DNA of 64,000 nucleotides from Vandiemenella viatica (GCA_031002005.1 CM061921.1:127688597-127752596), one strand, 5' to 3'. Numbered from the stretch's first letter, positions 1 to 12,251 are shown. The notes: generated from the letters alone by a model not told the origin. Translations and numbers: made by a program.

Positions 1-149
1 AACACCTGCGTGGGTTATCAATTACAATGTGTAGCGAAGTGTGAATCTGTTTGAAGTCATAGGGAGTATCAATTTCAACCAAGTATCTATTACTGTTTTC
101 GGCGAAGTAGTAAGCTAGTTGAGGTTATAGATGGTATCGATTAAAAGGA

Positions 150-330
150 CAGGCAGGGTGCGTAAGAGGATTGGCGATGATAGGGTACTGAGACTGGTGG
201 ACTCACATTCGCGAAGAGGCAACTTCGAATCCAACAATCTAAATTTTAGTTATTCCATGGTTTCCTGAAATCACCCCACTCGAATTCCCATTAAACACCT
301 TGTCAAAATATACATCAAATAGAAAAAGAA
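150..330 (+). repeat. Diverged SINE (family A-like)
   Basis: A B-box-like segment (cttcgaatcc, about 222-232) is followed by the conserved body words of the window's main SINE family (ttccatggtttcctgaaatcaccc). The tRNA-like head is badly decayed and no target-site duplication is recognisable. It is an old copy; the ends are estimates. Confidence 0.45.
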
Positions 331-1207
331 TGAGGATCTGACAACTAACTCATTAAATTGTGGAACGTCTGTCAATAGTTGTGAGTCCAAGCATATTTTC
401 ATGATCCTTGACACTGGTGTATACATGTATAAGTTGTCAATATTTTATAAGTCATTATAGTACATACTTTCAGAGTTTTTGCTTGACGCCTTTCGTAGCT
501 TGTTCTTGAAAACTTTAGATATGTACCAATACCCGGTAATATTCATCTGTAACCGCTGTTTCTACAGGAAGTATGTATTCATCCATTTTTAGACTGTGCT
601 CTGTGCATCATTTGTCGCATGGGTTGCGATAAGAACCGGCCACATCGGGATGTTCACTATGTGCCCTTTGGGGGTTGTACACGAGATCCGTTTAGACTTC
701 GAAATAGACTCGTAAACTGGCATTGACGAAAAATTTCGAAATTATCTGACATCTTCTACAACTCAGTGGACGTTATCTTCACTGTATTTCTCCTTAAACC
801 ATTGTATTTCGACCTTAGGGATTTTGAAATAAGTGTAAAGTGAGAGAATTTTTGTGTTTGACAGTCTGCTAGCTGATGAGTAAAGATCAAATTATCTATC
901 TACAAAAACGAAAGGGTTTAAGGGTTTCTCTGCCCATGCCGAAACACAATACTGTAGGGAGGCTTGTTAGCCACGACGTAGACGGACTGCGTGGCAATTC
1001 GAAACTTGTTACATTTTAATGTGAATAACTATTCGAAGACTCCCGGCCAAATAAACAAAGTAAAATTGTCTCAAATGGCTACGAAAATATAATCATCCCT
1101 TCCTAACGGCACAAACAGCACTATACGTGTTTTTCGTTGTCCAAGTGTTTGCAGTGGCTCTAGGCGATAAACGGCTCTTTGTATCTAAAGTACTAACTAC
1201 TAAAACA
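331..1207. other. No gene recognised
   Basis: AT-rich sequence without a long open frame, conserved motif or clear repeat boundary. It is probably old intergenic or intronic DNA. Confidence 0.5.
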
Positions 1208-1405
1208 GAACCGTCGGACCGGGAATCGAACCCTCTACCTCCCGCATGACATCACGAACTTAAAAAACTCACCCACCATGCTCCATAATTAGGTCGGCAT
1301 ATAAGAAATAACTGTAAAAGGAGGACGAATAGTTCTAGCCCTCGCTTCGAGTTATTTTTGGGGTATGAAAGAAAACCAGAATTCTAACCGGTGCTGCATA
1401 TCCTC
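1208..1405 (-). repeat. Repeat G copy 1, with tRNA-like segment
   Basis: Read on the minus strand, 1215-1290 resembles a tRNA: an A-box-like stretch near ggtgggtgag and a B box ggttcgattcc (complement of 1219-1230). The same block, including the sequence up to about 1405 (ctcgcttcgagttattttt), recurs diverged at 1859-2050. This makes it a dispersed or tandemly duplicated SINE-like unit and not a functional tRNA gene, since the arms do not pair well. Confidence 0.5.
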
Positions 1406-1858
1406 GCGAACGATTGATCCGAATATTACTGCTCACTTACCAGGCTGGGTATTCTATGATCCTCTCAGCTTTCGACTTGCGATGCACGATTCCTATGATA
1501 ATAACATCAACACTGTCTTTAACGTTATATAGTTAACGTTCAAACTGTAAGAAATAACACTGTGTAAAATTCATCCTTCGTAGTGATCTTAAGAGATACT
1601 ATAGAGTGAATATAAAACCTTGTCTTGTAAACTTTGTAAACTGGTTGGTGGAGGAGATATTACTCAAACTTCCTTTGCTCAGAACCGACTTTGCTGATCT
1701 TGTAATAATCCAGTTGTCTCTATGCATTCAATATAACCTATATCTCCAACAACTGCTTATTTATTACTTTGCCTTAAAACTCACCCACCAGGCTAGATAT
1801 TCAGACCGGAATACAAGAAATAACCCTATACATAAGATGAATGGAATACACTGAAGAG

Positions 1859-2050
1859 AGAACCCGCTATCTCCCCTATGACAGTCCCAAACATTAAAAA
1901 CTCACCAATCATGATGGATATTTAGACCTGCATACACAAATTAACTCTGAATCGTGGACGAATGTAATGCACTGGAATTATTCCTGCACTCGCCTCGAGT
2001 GATTTTAGAAATGATAGAAAATTTGACTATAAGACTGTGCTGGATGTTGA
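1859..2050 (-). repeat. Repeat G copy 2
   Basis: This is a diverged second copy of the unit at 1208-1405. Shared words, in order, are gaacccgctatctccc, aaaactcacca, gcatacacaaa.taact, ggacgaat and cactcgcctcgagt. The offset between copies is about 640 bases. A shorter trace (ctcacccaccaggctagatattcagacc) lies at about 1780-1810. Between the copies there is no gene. Confidence 0.5.
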
Positions 2051-2271
2051 ACCACGATGAAGGAATTTCCCCGACAACCATTCTTTAGCCTTTCGAGATC
2101 TCGCTTTTTCCCCCTGTAAGAATTTAAACAAAAATCTGTTCTTCAAGACTCACATGCACTTCTAAATTACTGTTAGACAAATTGCGCTTCCTGTTAGTTG
2201 ATGCAACAAATTTTTGCATTTTGTTTCATTTATAATTCACTAAAAAAGAAATACTTTAATTTTAATGCCCT

Positions 2272-2508
2272 TAGTTGTACTTAGACTTTTATTTGAGATA
2301 GAGTGGCTAGGTGCTTCCGTCTTTATCTTCCTTAAGGGCACCTGCAGTTTAACGTATTATCCTAGTCATGGAATATTTTAACGTCGGACATAGCTTACTG
2401 TAAAGTCTGGTAACGGGCCTATGAGTATTCATCACTGATACAGGAATCGAACAGGAATCCTTTCACTTTCAAGTCAGACGCCTTAACCACTGAGCCACTC
2501 TAGCGCTA
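2272..2508 (-). repeat. SINE family C, tRNA-derived head
   Basis: The minus strand from 2508 reads as a tRNA-like head: A-box agtggctcagtggttaagg, then B box gttcgattcc. A body follows, ending near a motif that reads ttaaactgcaggtgccctt. The same tail motif occurs at 2700-2783 and 47089-47120, and in the plus sense near 49535, which defines a family. The plus-strand end shows a typical anticodon-arm-like spacing but the arms are degraded. Confidence 0.6.
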
Positions 2509-2693
2509 AAAGATCTGTAGTTATGTGAGATCCTTTCGTAGTAACATGAAATAAGTGCCATAAGATTTGTCTAGACAGAATTAAAATACCGACTTTATAT
2601 CTGAACCCTTGGAACATATAGGTAAATAGTAGAGCAGTTTTAGTTTCCAGTTGGAACTCTCCTGAATGAGATATACTTAGCCTTGAATTTGAA

Positions 2694-2783
2694 GTAATGT
2701 GGCCAGTTTCTTTGCTCCTTACCTTACTCTAGGGAACCTACAGTTTAATGTGGAATCCGAACCATGAAAGCTTTCAGACAAAG
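2694..2783 (-). repeat. Truncated SINE C tail
   Basis: Contains gggaacctacagtttaatg and ggaatccgaacca, the complement of the SINE C tail also seen at 47089-47115. It stops where the SINE B target-site duplication begins (2784), so a SINE B copy inserted at or beside its edge. Confidence 0.5.
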
Positions 2784-2794
2784 GTTAGGATGTC

Positions 2795-3041
2795 GCCGAC
2801 CCCGGTAGCGCGGGGCTAGCGAGCTCGCTTCGCGTTGTAGGGGTCGCCGGTTCGAGTCCGGCCCAGGGCATGGGTGGTTTTAATTAAGTGTTGTGTTTGT
2901 CCTGTGTTGTCCTGTCACTTGTAATCCTCAATAACACAAGAAGAATATACAGACACAATTGAGAAACAAAGAATAGAAAAGAAACACAGTTGCTGGCTGA
3001 ATGGCTAAAAGGCCGAATGCCACTTAAAAAAAAAAAAAAAA
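2795..3041 (+). mobile_element. SINE family B, with target-site duplication
   Basis: The tRNA-like head has a B box ggttcgagtcc inside gtcgccggttcgagtccggc; a body (gtgttgtcctgtcac, ggctaaaaggccgaatgcc) follows, then an A tail of about 16. Flanks are gttaggatgtc (2784-2794) and gttaggaagtc (3042-3052), an 11-bp duplication with one mismatch, which fixes the ends. The GC-rich 5' part against an AT-rich background suggests a fairly young copy. Transcription would be by RNA polymerase III from the internal boxes. Confidence 0.8.
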
Positions 3042-3384
3042 GTTAGGAAGTCCACCCCTATGAGAACTCAAAAGAAATTATTTGAAAAAACTTTGTAAGG
3101 GGCACTTATTTTGTAATGCAATATGTGCTGTTGAAAATTTATTTTTAATTTTCCAATGGTGGGTGAAATAAAAAAGAAATCAAATTATATAGAATGTGTT
3201 TTGATATATACTTTTCACATATAAACACCCAAATTTATTTATTAACATCAGACTTCAATTCATGAACCTATGTAGCACATTACTAGCCGAATGTCCACAA
3301 ACTTCGTATCCGGGATTAAACTATTTAATTACTATATTACTAACAACACCCAATACGAGTAAATTTTTATAAGCAAAGAGTTCA

Positions 3385-3611
3385 TGTCTTAAAAGTGTAT
3401 AGTCCAATGATGACCTAAGGAGTCGGGTTCAAATCCATTCGGTCATCTTAATTTTGGTTCTCCTTGGTTTCCCGAAACCACTCCAGGCAAAAGCTCGAAT
3501 GGTTCCCACAAAAGACTACGACTGAATGCATCCCCTATTTCTTATTACCCATCCTCTGCCGCCTGTAGTGAGCATGACGTCGACGAGGAGTAAAGCCTGA
3601 AGGGAAAAAAA
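3385..3611 (+). repeat. Diverged SINE (family A-like)
   Basis: B-box-like gggttcaaatcc at 3424-3435, then the family body: ggttctccttggtttcccgaaaccactccaggc in degraded form, and the end module gtcgacgaggagtaaagcc before a short A run at 3603-3611. The end module matches the 17165 SINE (gtcgacgaggcgtaaagcc). The left end is uncertain. Nothing else is recognised from 3612 to about 4130. Confidence 0.6.
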
Positions 3612-4129
3612 TTCATATACCTACACTCACAAGAATTTTCTGAAACTGCTATCATTGTTTGATTTCCCTGTAGACATTACATTACAACAGTCTCAGCTAT
3701 ATTTGTTTAACAAACGGAGGTATAAGTGTCTCATGTATGTTAAGTATAAATTTATTTGTACAAAACTAGCTGTCAAATTTCTTTAATAGTACCATGTTTT
3801 CAATATTTTGTACTAGTGGATTTTTTCTTAACAAATGCCACTATGGACAGGTCCATATACGGAGTCTTCATGTATACAAATAGCATTCTCTTTTCTAACA
3901 CCATATTGTTCTAATTTACCTAGAACAATCTTATCAACGACACCGTCAAAAACTCGTTGCTAGATTTTAGAAGATTCCTAGGTAATTCTTTGTACATTGA
4001 TACTAATAAGTTGTTTTTAAGGACAATAATTGCAGGCTCTTTCGAAAAATCTTACCTAAAACCAAATTTCACTTTACTGAGTAGTTCATTATTGTGCAAC
4101 TATGCATACACCTTTCTGTAAACTGCTTT

Positions 4130-5050
4130 TCAGAACATTTTGGAGTCCATGATAATATCAAGTTTACTATGGAGATGGAAATCGACAACCACCTTCCGTT
4201 CCTGGATGTATAAATTACAAGAAATGATGATGGCTCCTTGGGCCACCGAGTATACCGAAAACCAACGCATACTAATCGGTACCTCCACGCTAACTCTCAG
4301 CATCATCCAGCGATCAAAAGTGGAATTTCAAAAAATTAACTCTCCGCGCATCCGTGGTATGTGACGAAGCGAGTATGCCGCTGAAAAGAGAAATTTAAAT
4401 GATATATTTCTAGCCAATGGCTGTAGCGTAGCTGTTTGTAATAAAGCCTTGGCATCCCTTGACCGCTCCACTCTGTCTCGCACTGTAGCATTATCGGCGG
4501 AGAACAACAAATCATCTGACAAAGCAATAGCTGTCCTGCCATATATCCAAGGACTGATGGATAAGATTAGTCGGCTGCTTAATAAGAAGAACATCTATCC
4601 CGTATACAAGGCCACTAGGAAATTATCCAGCATCTTTACCAGCGTGAAAGATAGGAGAGAACATTTCCAAACACCAGGAGTATATTAAATTCCTTGCAGT
4701 TGCGGCAAGGTATACTTTGGGAAAACAGGAAGCACAGTTATGGAGATGCTCAATGAGCACTCAGCCATTTGAAAAATAACGACGCAAGCATGTCCGCTGT
4801 AGGTCTACATTCAGCCGATAGTGGCCATTCGATTTTATTTGATAAGAACATTTTTATATCCAGTAAGAGTAAATGGTGGCCTAGCGTGTAAGAGAAGCGT
4901 TAGAAATACAAAAACAGCCGAACAACATGAATGCCGACAAAGGTTTGCAACTTGACCATAATTGGTCATACCTGCTCAGGAAAACCCAAGACGTCGGCCT
5001 CAACCTACCACCTACGCGCTAGCTTCATGTTACTATATAAGGCGATAGCG
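4130..5050 (+). pseudogene. Penelope-like element relic: RT end and GIY-YIG endonuclease
   Basis: Broken frames read, in order, [26 protein letters not shown] and HHPAIKSG, the end of a Penelope-type reverse transcriptase. About 270 bases on, GVY-stop-IPCSCGKVYFGKTGS matches the start of a GIY-YIG nuclease, followed by LNEH. In live elements these lie on one protein: the transcriptase copies element RNA and the GIY-YIG domain nicks the target. Here several stops and frameshifts are visible, so the copy is dead. The 5' part (RT fingers and palm) was not found; the copy is 5'-truncated. Confidence 0.75.
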
Positions 5051-5065
5051 GCAACTGACAAAGCA

Positions 5066-5108
5066 GTCCTCTGATGAAAGCCCAGCACGATGTCAGAAAC
5101 GTTAGGTT
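5066..5108 (+). other. Hammerhead-ribozyme-like core at PLE 3' end
   Basis: The segment carries cTCTGATGAaag and, 19 bases later, GAAACgttag, the two conserved core boxes of hammerhead ribozymes. Penelope-like elements are known to carry hammerhead motifs in their terminal repeats. Stem II between the boxes does not pair well here, so the motif is probably vestigial and inactive. Confidence 0.4.
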
Positions 5109-5171
5109 TTAATAAATCGACGTGGCTCAACCTGGAGAATCGAGATAATACAAAACTGATCTCGGTCTATA

Positions 5172-7060
5172 ATTAACCGACTTCAAAAAAGGAGGAGGTT
5201 CTCAATTCGTCTGATTTTTTTTTTTTTTTAATGTATGTTCAGCGATATCTTCGCCAATTTTGAACCGATTTAAATGAAATTTTTATAGTGGCTAGAGTAT
5301 ACCTCCAAAGTGGTCCCATATGAATTTCATTGAGATACCACCACTTCTACCCTTTTACACCCCTTAACTTTTATACAAACGCACAATTTTTATCTGATTT
5401 TGATGGAACTTTGGAAATGTATAGTAAAAAATAAACAGAAAAATACTGTCAACTTTTGGTTTAAAAAAACTGAACCCCTCTCCCCCTATCCACAACTTAA
5501 TTTTTGCCAATGTTCTTTATACAAAGTTAAAGTCGACACTATTTAACTGATCTCCATTAAAGTTGGCATATACATGTAATTTTTCATGGAAAAGGTTTTT
5601 GACCTAAAAAAATAAAAAAGCACCCCTCTCTCCCTTTACACCCCTTAATTTTTATACAAACACACATTTTTTATCCGATTTCAATGGAACTTTGGACATG
5701 TATAGTAAAAAATAAAGAGAATAATGCTGTCAACATTTGGTTTGAAAAAACTGAACCCCTCTCACCCTAACCACCCCTTAATTTTTATCAATGTTATTTA
5801 TACAAAACTGTAGTCGACATCATTTAACTGATCTCCATTAAAGTTGTCATCTACATGTAATTTTTCATGGACTAGGTTTCTGACCAAAAAATAAAAAAAC
5901 CACCCCCACTCCCCATTAAACCGTTTAATTTTTATACAAAACCACAGTTTTTATCCATTTCAAATAGAACTTAGCAAACTTTTACTGTAAAACAAAGAGA
6001 AAAATAATGTCAGCTTTTGGTTTGCAAAAACTGAACCATTTTCCCCGTTTCCGCCCCTTGACTTTTGTCAATTTTCTTTTTGAAAAGCTACAGTTGACAC
6101 CATTTGACCAATCGGTATGAAAGTTGGCACATATATGTATTTTTTTATGCAGAAGATTTCTGACCTAAAAATAAAAAAACTACCCTAGCTCCCCTTTTAC
6201 ATCCCTTAATGATTGTACAAACCCACATTTTAATCCGATTTCGGAGGATCTACTTTAAAGCAAATAGAAAAAGAAACATACTACTCACATTACTTTGGCA
6301 AAAACACAAACCGTATACCCCTTTCTACCCCCTTAATTAATGTCAATGTTGATTATATAAAGTTACCGTTTCTATCTGATTTTGGAGGAAGTATGCACAT
6401 ATACTGTCTGCATTTGGTTTAGAAAAGCCAAACCTCTCTACCCCTTTCCACCCCTTCAATCTACATAAAGCACAGTTTCTATCTGATTCTGAAGAAAATT
6501 TGCACACGTAAACTTTAAAAAATACATAACAATTGTGTTTAAACTAGGTTTCAGAAGCCCAACCCCTCCTAATTTTCAATGTTCTTTATAGATACCTACC
6601 GTTTTTATCAGATTTCGATGTAACACTGCGAATGTATACTTAAGGACAAAGAGAAACATTCTGTTTAAAAAACCCAACCGCTTACTCCCCTTACCCCATT
6701 TAATTTTTCTAAATATTCTTTACACAAAGCTACAGTTTTTATCTGGTTTGGATGGAACTTTGCACATGTATACTTTAAAACAAAGAGAAAAATACTGTAC
6801 ACACTACCGTAGCAAAAAACAAACTACTCTTCAGCTCCACACTCCTTAATTAATTTTTTATACAAACCTAAAATTTTTATATGATATCAATAGAAATTTA
6901 CAAACGTATACTTTAAATCAATCAGAAAAGACAGTCTACATTTGGTATACAAAAGCCCAATCCATCTACTCCTTTACCCCCATCGTTTATAATTTCCAAT
7001 GTTCTTTACAAAATCCACAGTTTTAATTACCGTCAAAATCAATTCAGCTATTTTTAAGTC
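5172..7060 (+). repeat. Decayed tandem array of two ~100-140-bp modules
   Basis: Module 1 (tttttatcygatttygatggaactttgcacatg) recurs near 5389, 5668, 5949, 6228, 6366, 6474, 6601, 6736 and 6876. Module 2 (gatctccattaaagttggcat) recurs near 5559, 5838 and 6112. The first four units are about 280 bp apart and contain both modules; later ones are 108-142 bp apart and contain module 1 only. Every unit also carries caccccttaattttt. The array begins just after ccgacttcaaaaaaggagg (5178-5196). Module 1 is also present once in each repeat E copy (20.4, 27.4 and 28.0 kb). All frames carry stops. Confidence 0.75.
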
Positions 7061-8032
7061 ATAGCAGAATATTTGTAAAATGTATGTGTCCTAATGTCTC
7101 AACATGTACTTTAGATTTCAACTTGGACCCCGAGCTTTTACGTTGTGAAAACCAATTAAATATCTATATTTTCTGTGTGATGACGGAACGAACAGATATA
7201 ATCCAGAGACAGATTTGTGTATGTGATATGTATTCATGTCCAGATGTTACATGTTTCGATTATCGAGCAGCAGCTTAAACAGATGTTATGATTAGATCGA
7301 AACACAGCCTGGATCAAAATGAGAAAATGACATTCCTTAACACAGCATCCAACTCACCCCGTTCTGAAAGTTGTTGTAACAACAGATTTAAAAAAAAAAA
7401 AAAAAATTCGCTTTAACCACTAAGCTACCAGGAAGTTCGCAAAATGAGAACTGTTGCCACATATTTAAATACAAATTAACTTTAATGCCATTAAAAATTA
7501 AAAAATAAAATAATTGTTTAAAAAACATAAAAACCGTCTTCAAGAAAGTGAACTAAAATTTTAAAATAACTTTATTCCTTGCTTAGAAGAAATTAAATTT
7601 AAATGGACAATATTTTACATTACTGTTATTGAAATTTTTACATTAATTAGTTATTTTTTTAGTCGGTGGCAGCCAAATCAAGAAAATCAAAAGATAAAAA
7701 CAATAATAGATAACAATAATATATAAAAAATCATGTTACTACTTACCTACAAGTAATTGTAGAAACTTTTTTCAACAAAACTGAAACATATAGATGATAC
7801 ACCGATATTATACTAACTATAAAGGGTTTACTGCATGATGCAGCCTACCAACTGACACTGTAGTGCAAGAGATATGCCTGGATAACCAACGAGGCCGAGC
7901 CACATATAACATACAGTTAATTTGTTTCCCTAAACTGTCTCTCGCAATAAAACTATCTTCCTCACGATATGCTGAAAAATATTTGGAATTTTTGTTCGCA
8001 TTAATCCCATTAATACCTTTGGGGTTGTTGTG
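7061..8032. other. No gene recognised; short tRNA-like trace
   Basis: AT-rich sequence. A poly-A run (7390-7406) is followed by ttcgctttaaccactaagctaccagg, the complement of a SINE C-type A box (7407-7436). Nothing else is supported. Confidence 0.4.
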
Positions 8033-8275
8033 TCACCGAACTTGTTGGGTGAGTGGTTAAAGCTCGAGACTGGAATTCTGAAAGTCTCATGTTAGATCAC
8101 CGGTTATCCTGATTTCAGTTTTCCATGATTATCCGAAATTACTCCAAGCGAATGCCGCGACGTGTTTCCCTAATTACCATAGTTGCGATACTTGGCGTTC
8201 CTTTCCCCAGCGTCCTCCAGGCCCTAATGACCTTGTAATCGGCTAGTCATAAAGGCCTAACCAAATAAAACTTTG
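8033..8275 (+). repeat. Diverged SINE (family A-like)
   Basis: Head words accgaacttgttgggtgagtggttaa (A box) are followed by gttttccatgattatccgaaattactccaagcgaatgcc in diverged form and a final ctaatgacctt...taaaggcctaa. The order equals that of the 17165 copy. No target-site duplication could be read, and a weak A-rich end lies near 8265. Confidence 0.6.
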
Positions 8276-10520
8276 TTATGATTTCTCAGTTTGGAACTCC
8301 ATCCTGCAATAGCTGTGATGACAGCAAATTTGTTGATTCATAGATTAGACTGGTGAATATCAATCAATAATTTCCTTTCAGTACTAAGCATGCTACAGGA
8401 GACAGTTAAGATCGAAGTAACAAACCACCATTAACTGATTTAAGCGATGTGACGGAAATTGTTAGATTTTTATGATCATGAAGTTTATCCGTTCTGACTA
8501 TATAATTTTGCTTTTAACGTCAAGTACGTAGGCCTATACAAAGAAGAGAGTAGAACAATTTCTTCTGATAGGATGGCTGAATAGCATTTTGAATCAGTAA
8601 CTGCTACGCAAACTAGTTTTATCATATCGAAGCTTTGGCTTACCTTTCTAAGTTAAAAGTAAGGCTTGGAGGCTGTACTTCTTTTCATGAAATCGTTGAA
8701 GTTTTTACCAATTCTGTTGGCACTGACATTTTGGATGTCCACTTTCAAATGTCTTTGTCAGTAATTTTGTGTATTTCACGGTCACCAAAATCCATGCTTT
8801 GGTTTTCAGAGGATTAACGAAATAATTTCGGGCTAACGGGGGATTAGTTCATACTTGAATATTGTGGCCAGATTCTTTTCAGTCCTCGGTAAATAATCTT
8901 TTCCGTGATATTTCAAAAAATATAACATACTGAATTGGTAAAAAATAAACCAAGAAAGCGTTTTTGTTAGTTTATCGATACGTGCATCCTCTCCATTATT
9001 TAAGCTTCTCAGTTGGTTTATGATGTGAATTTAGTGATCCACAGTATATTAAACACAAGAAGAACGTAACAGTTCATGAAAATCACTTGTTTCCAGAACT
9101 GGACTCGAACCGTCTGCTCCAGGAACTACCGAGTGCTAGCTACCATGCTTCCGGGTTAGCACCCATGACGCCTGCAGTGCCAGCGGCTGAGTACTACCAA
9201 GACAGCAGCAGAGGGGGCAACAACTCTTATACACTTGTTGACCAGCATTACGTTTCCTTGTTTCCAGTTTCCTGTGTATTCCTCCAAACTTTATGTCTCA
9301 TAAACAACCATTACAAAATATAAAAACAATTGTTCATTGTCATTCATTATTGATAAGTATCAGCTTCTAAAATTTTGCACTTGTGAAACTTCTTGTAGTA
9401 TTCTGGGTTACCAGATGACGGGTAACAATTGTACCCCTTAAATCAGTGCAGGTTCTTTACGGACTACTGTCGGAAGAGTTCGCCGTAGTATTAACATCAG
9501 TATGGAGTAAAAAGTTGGTCTACAATAATAACTTCAAGTAGGAAAAAGTATATAAATCGCGAAATGAAGTAATGATTTCGTACGTGTCCGCTAACAAACG
9601 CAGGAGTTTGTTAATTACCAAATATTTTAAGTGCATGTCCTTGGAAACTTACCAATAACGTTTTTGGCAAGAACATCAAACCAACGATTCACCTGTCGTT
9701 TGAGTTTTAATAGCACCACCACCCACAGAATATTGCAATAGGGAAAAAGCCGTATTAGTTTTTGGTTCTTTGCCTGCTTATAAACACCACTAAAACCACA
9801 AAGGTGGCAACACTGTGTGAAATTGTTTCTTCAAATACTAAACCCTAATCGTGTTTTGTTTGTGTTTTAAAAAGAGTGGTCATCGCGCCTTAAGCAGTTT
9901 TCGATGTTAATGGTAGGTGAAAATAAGTTTTTTGACGCTAAAATACTGTCAACTCAGACTGCATTGACGACATCCCGTCACTGACAACGGTAATTAAGTT
10001 ATAAGTTTTTCCATATGTTTCTAAAATAAGTATAAATTTAGTAATAAAAGACAACATGTCTTCATAGCACACCGCAAAATTAACTAACTTCAAAAATCTG
10101 CAATTATTTGTAAACGCACTCACCCAAAACTGCCTTTACATAGCAAATATTGATTTTATCATTCAAATCAAGTTATTTTTTAGAGACAGGTCTTCCTTTC
10201 TTTTGACCATAGTGTTTGTTCAAAATTAACTTTTTGTTTGAAAACGGTAATTTTTTATGTTCTGTATGGACACGGAATTTCTCTTGAATGTTTTAAGAAA
10301 TAAAAATGAAGTGCATTCAATGTCTTCACAACTCTTTTATTAACGAAATATAATCCATATTTTCGTTTGTACATATAACGAATATGTTAAAATATATCAC
10401 TTTTTTGTGAGGTTGGTGAGTCTCAATTTTGGATATTAGCGTTAATGGACCACCTACAGGGTATATTACTGTCTTGGTAGATGTGTATAATGGGTTGAAG
10501 TCCCAGGAGGGAATGTAGCG
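8276..10520. other. No gene recognised; one tRNA-like trace
   Basis: On the minus strand 9097-9165 reads atggtagctagcactcgg (A-box-like) and ggttcgagtcc (B box), a SINE-type tRNA-like head with no recognised body. A 78-residue plus-strand frame overlapping it (9087-9323) has no splice context or family match. The rest is AT-rich and featureless to me. Confidence 0.4.
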
Positions 10521-11580
10521 ATGTGTAATTCAGGTCGTCGGATTAATATGAGCATGGTAGTACCAGTATATACAGCTGAGACCTCAACTAGTTACTCTGA
10601 ATCTGACTTAGCTCAAACCGAAATTGATTCTGATGATCATGATTATAAAAATGATCCTACATATGAAGGCAGTAGCTGTTCATCAGAACCATACTCTCCC
10701 AATCAACATGACCATATTGGCCTGACCTATCTAAACAGCAGGTTGAAGGTTTAACTTCCAGACTCAAATGTTGGAATCAAATCCAAAAAAAATTTAGGAA
10801 TACGCAGTTATGATAGCAGCCATAGTGATTTTAAAGACTGCTTTTCTGAAGAAAATGGTATTGCGTTTTGCAATGATATTGGTTCTGTTATGGAAACTCT
10901 TGGGCATCAACACCGGCCAGATAAGTGGTGATTGTTCATAGACTCATCTAAAGTTAGGTTGAAGGCTGTCCTGCTACATACAGGCAATGAATTTCCATCA
11001 ATATCTCTAGTGCATGCTGCTGGTGTGAAACAGAAATATGAAATATGAAACTAGTTTTAGAAAAAATCCAAAAAGAAAAAGAAAAATGGTATATCTTTAG
11101 TGACTTGAAGGTTTTAATGCTTGGTGTGAAACTTGAGTTCACTAAATTTTCTGTTTTTGTGAGAATGGGACAGCAGAAATAAGAAGTCTCACTACGTTGT
11201 AAAATCATAGCCTGAAGGTGAATGTCTTATCCCTGGCCAGAAGAATGTGTCACGTGTCATTTTAGTGAATTCTGAAAAAAAAAATATTTACCACCATTGC
11301 ATTTTAAATAAGGACCAATGGAAAATTTCGCAAAAGCTCTAGATTCTTGTACGTGAAATTTCCCAAAATCAGTGAAGCTTAGCTGAAGGAAGGAATAAGA
11401 GGGCAGAGCGTTAACCATTCACCCACCATGCACGGTTTCTACAATGGAAAAGAGATACCAAGGCAAGTGGAGTTTTAATATGCTGGGTGACTTCTGTTGG
11501 ACCAAGAAGACAGATATTCTAGATGCAAAATTTGCCCGAAAATCACCTTTTACCAATTTCTAGGCAAGTTAAAACAAGTA
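10521..11580 (+). pseudogene. Relic of an uncharacterised repeat-borne arthropod gene
   Basis: An acidic N-terminal frame (10521-10754; SDLAQTEIDSDDHDY) is followed after a stop by further frames reading SRLK, DCFSEENGIAFCND, LFIDSSKVRLKAVLLH, TGNEFPSI, then WDSRNKKSHY, and at the end MEKRYQGKWSFNMLGDFCW. I recall this order of motifs from a multi-copy uncharacterised protein family in insects and other arthropods; no function is known to me. Stops and frameshifts are frequent. Between about 11390 and 11420 the sequence jumps from the middle to the end of the expected order, which implies an internal deletion of several hundred bases. It may belong to an unclassified DNA transposon. Confidence 0.6.
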
Positions 11581-11589
11581 GTACTGCAA

Positions 11590-12127
11590 ATAGAGTTATA
11601 TAGTTAGTTACTAATTTTTTTTTTACAGATTATAAAAAAATCAAAGTAATATCACAAAAAAATCCTGCCTGTTGGGGAAAAACTAAAATGATATTTGAAA
11701 TCAGCAAGAAAAATACTTCAAGAATCTCATGTTTCTGTTATTGTGAAAGAAAAAAGGTCATTTTTTAGACCAGTGTAATTCATCTTAAAGTTTATCCCTA
11801 TTATTTTAATCATGAATCAATCGTCATTCATAATTTCATTACTGAAGGTTTTATTGAGTTATTATTTAATGGCTAAGCTTTGATAATTGATTTTTCTTAG
11901 TTTTTTCATTTTGTAACGCTTAAAAATAAATTATTACTGCATTGTACTCTGGCAAACTATATTCTATTTCGACTGTGGTACATATTTCTAAAGTCTGCTA
12001 ACTATTTTTTTAACGAACTGTTTATTCCAACAAACATTTCGTTCTTTTGGTGTGAGTGTGATCTCTTTCATTATCTGTTTACACGGATCAATTGATACAA
12101 ATAACAAATTAAATGATGTATATGTCT
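11590..12127. other. No gene recognised
   Basis: AT-rich flank between the relic gene and the 3' end of the LINE. No motif is supported. Confidence 0.5.
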
Positions 12128-12251
12128 ATATCTACATCTACATCCATACTTTGCAAATCATAAACATTGTGGGTGGCAGAAGGTGCTAAGCACCAATCCC
12201 AAACCCACGCATTCTAATCCCGAATGGCGCGAGAAGGAGTACATAAAAACA

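Noticed and set aside
2795..2870. Functional tRNA gene
   Set aside because: A and B boxes are present but the arms do not fold into a cloverleaf; a SINE body, A tail and target duplication follow.
9087..9323. 78-codon frame looking like a proline/tyrosine-rich exon
   Set aside because: Its first part overlaps a SINE-type tRNA-like head on the other strand; there is no matching family and no donor at its end.
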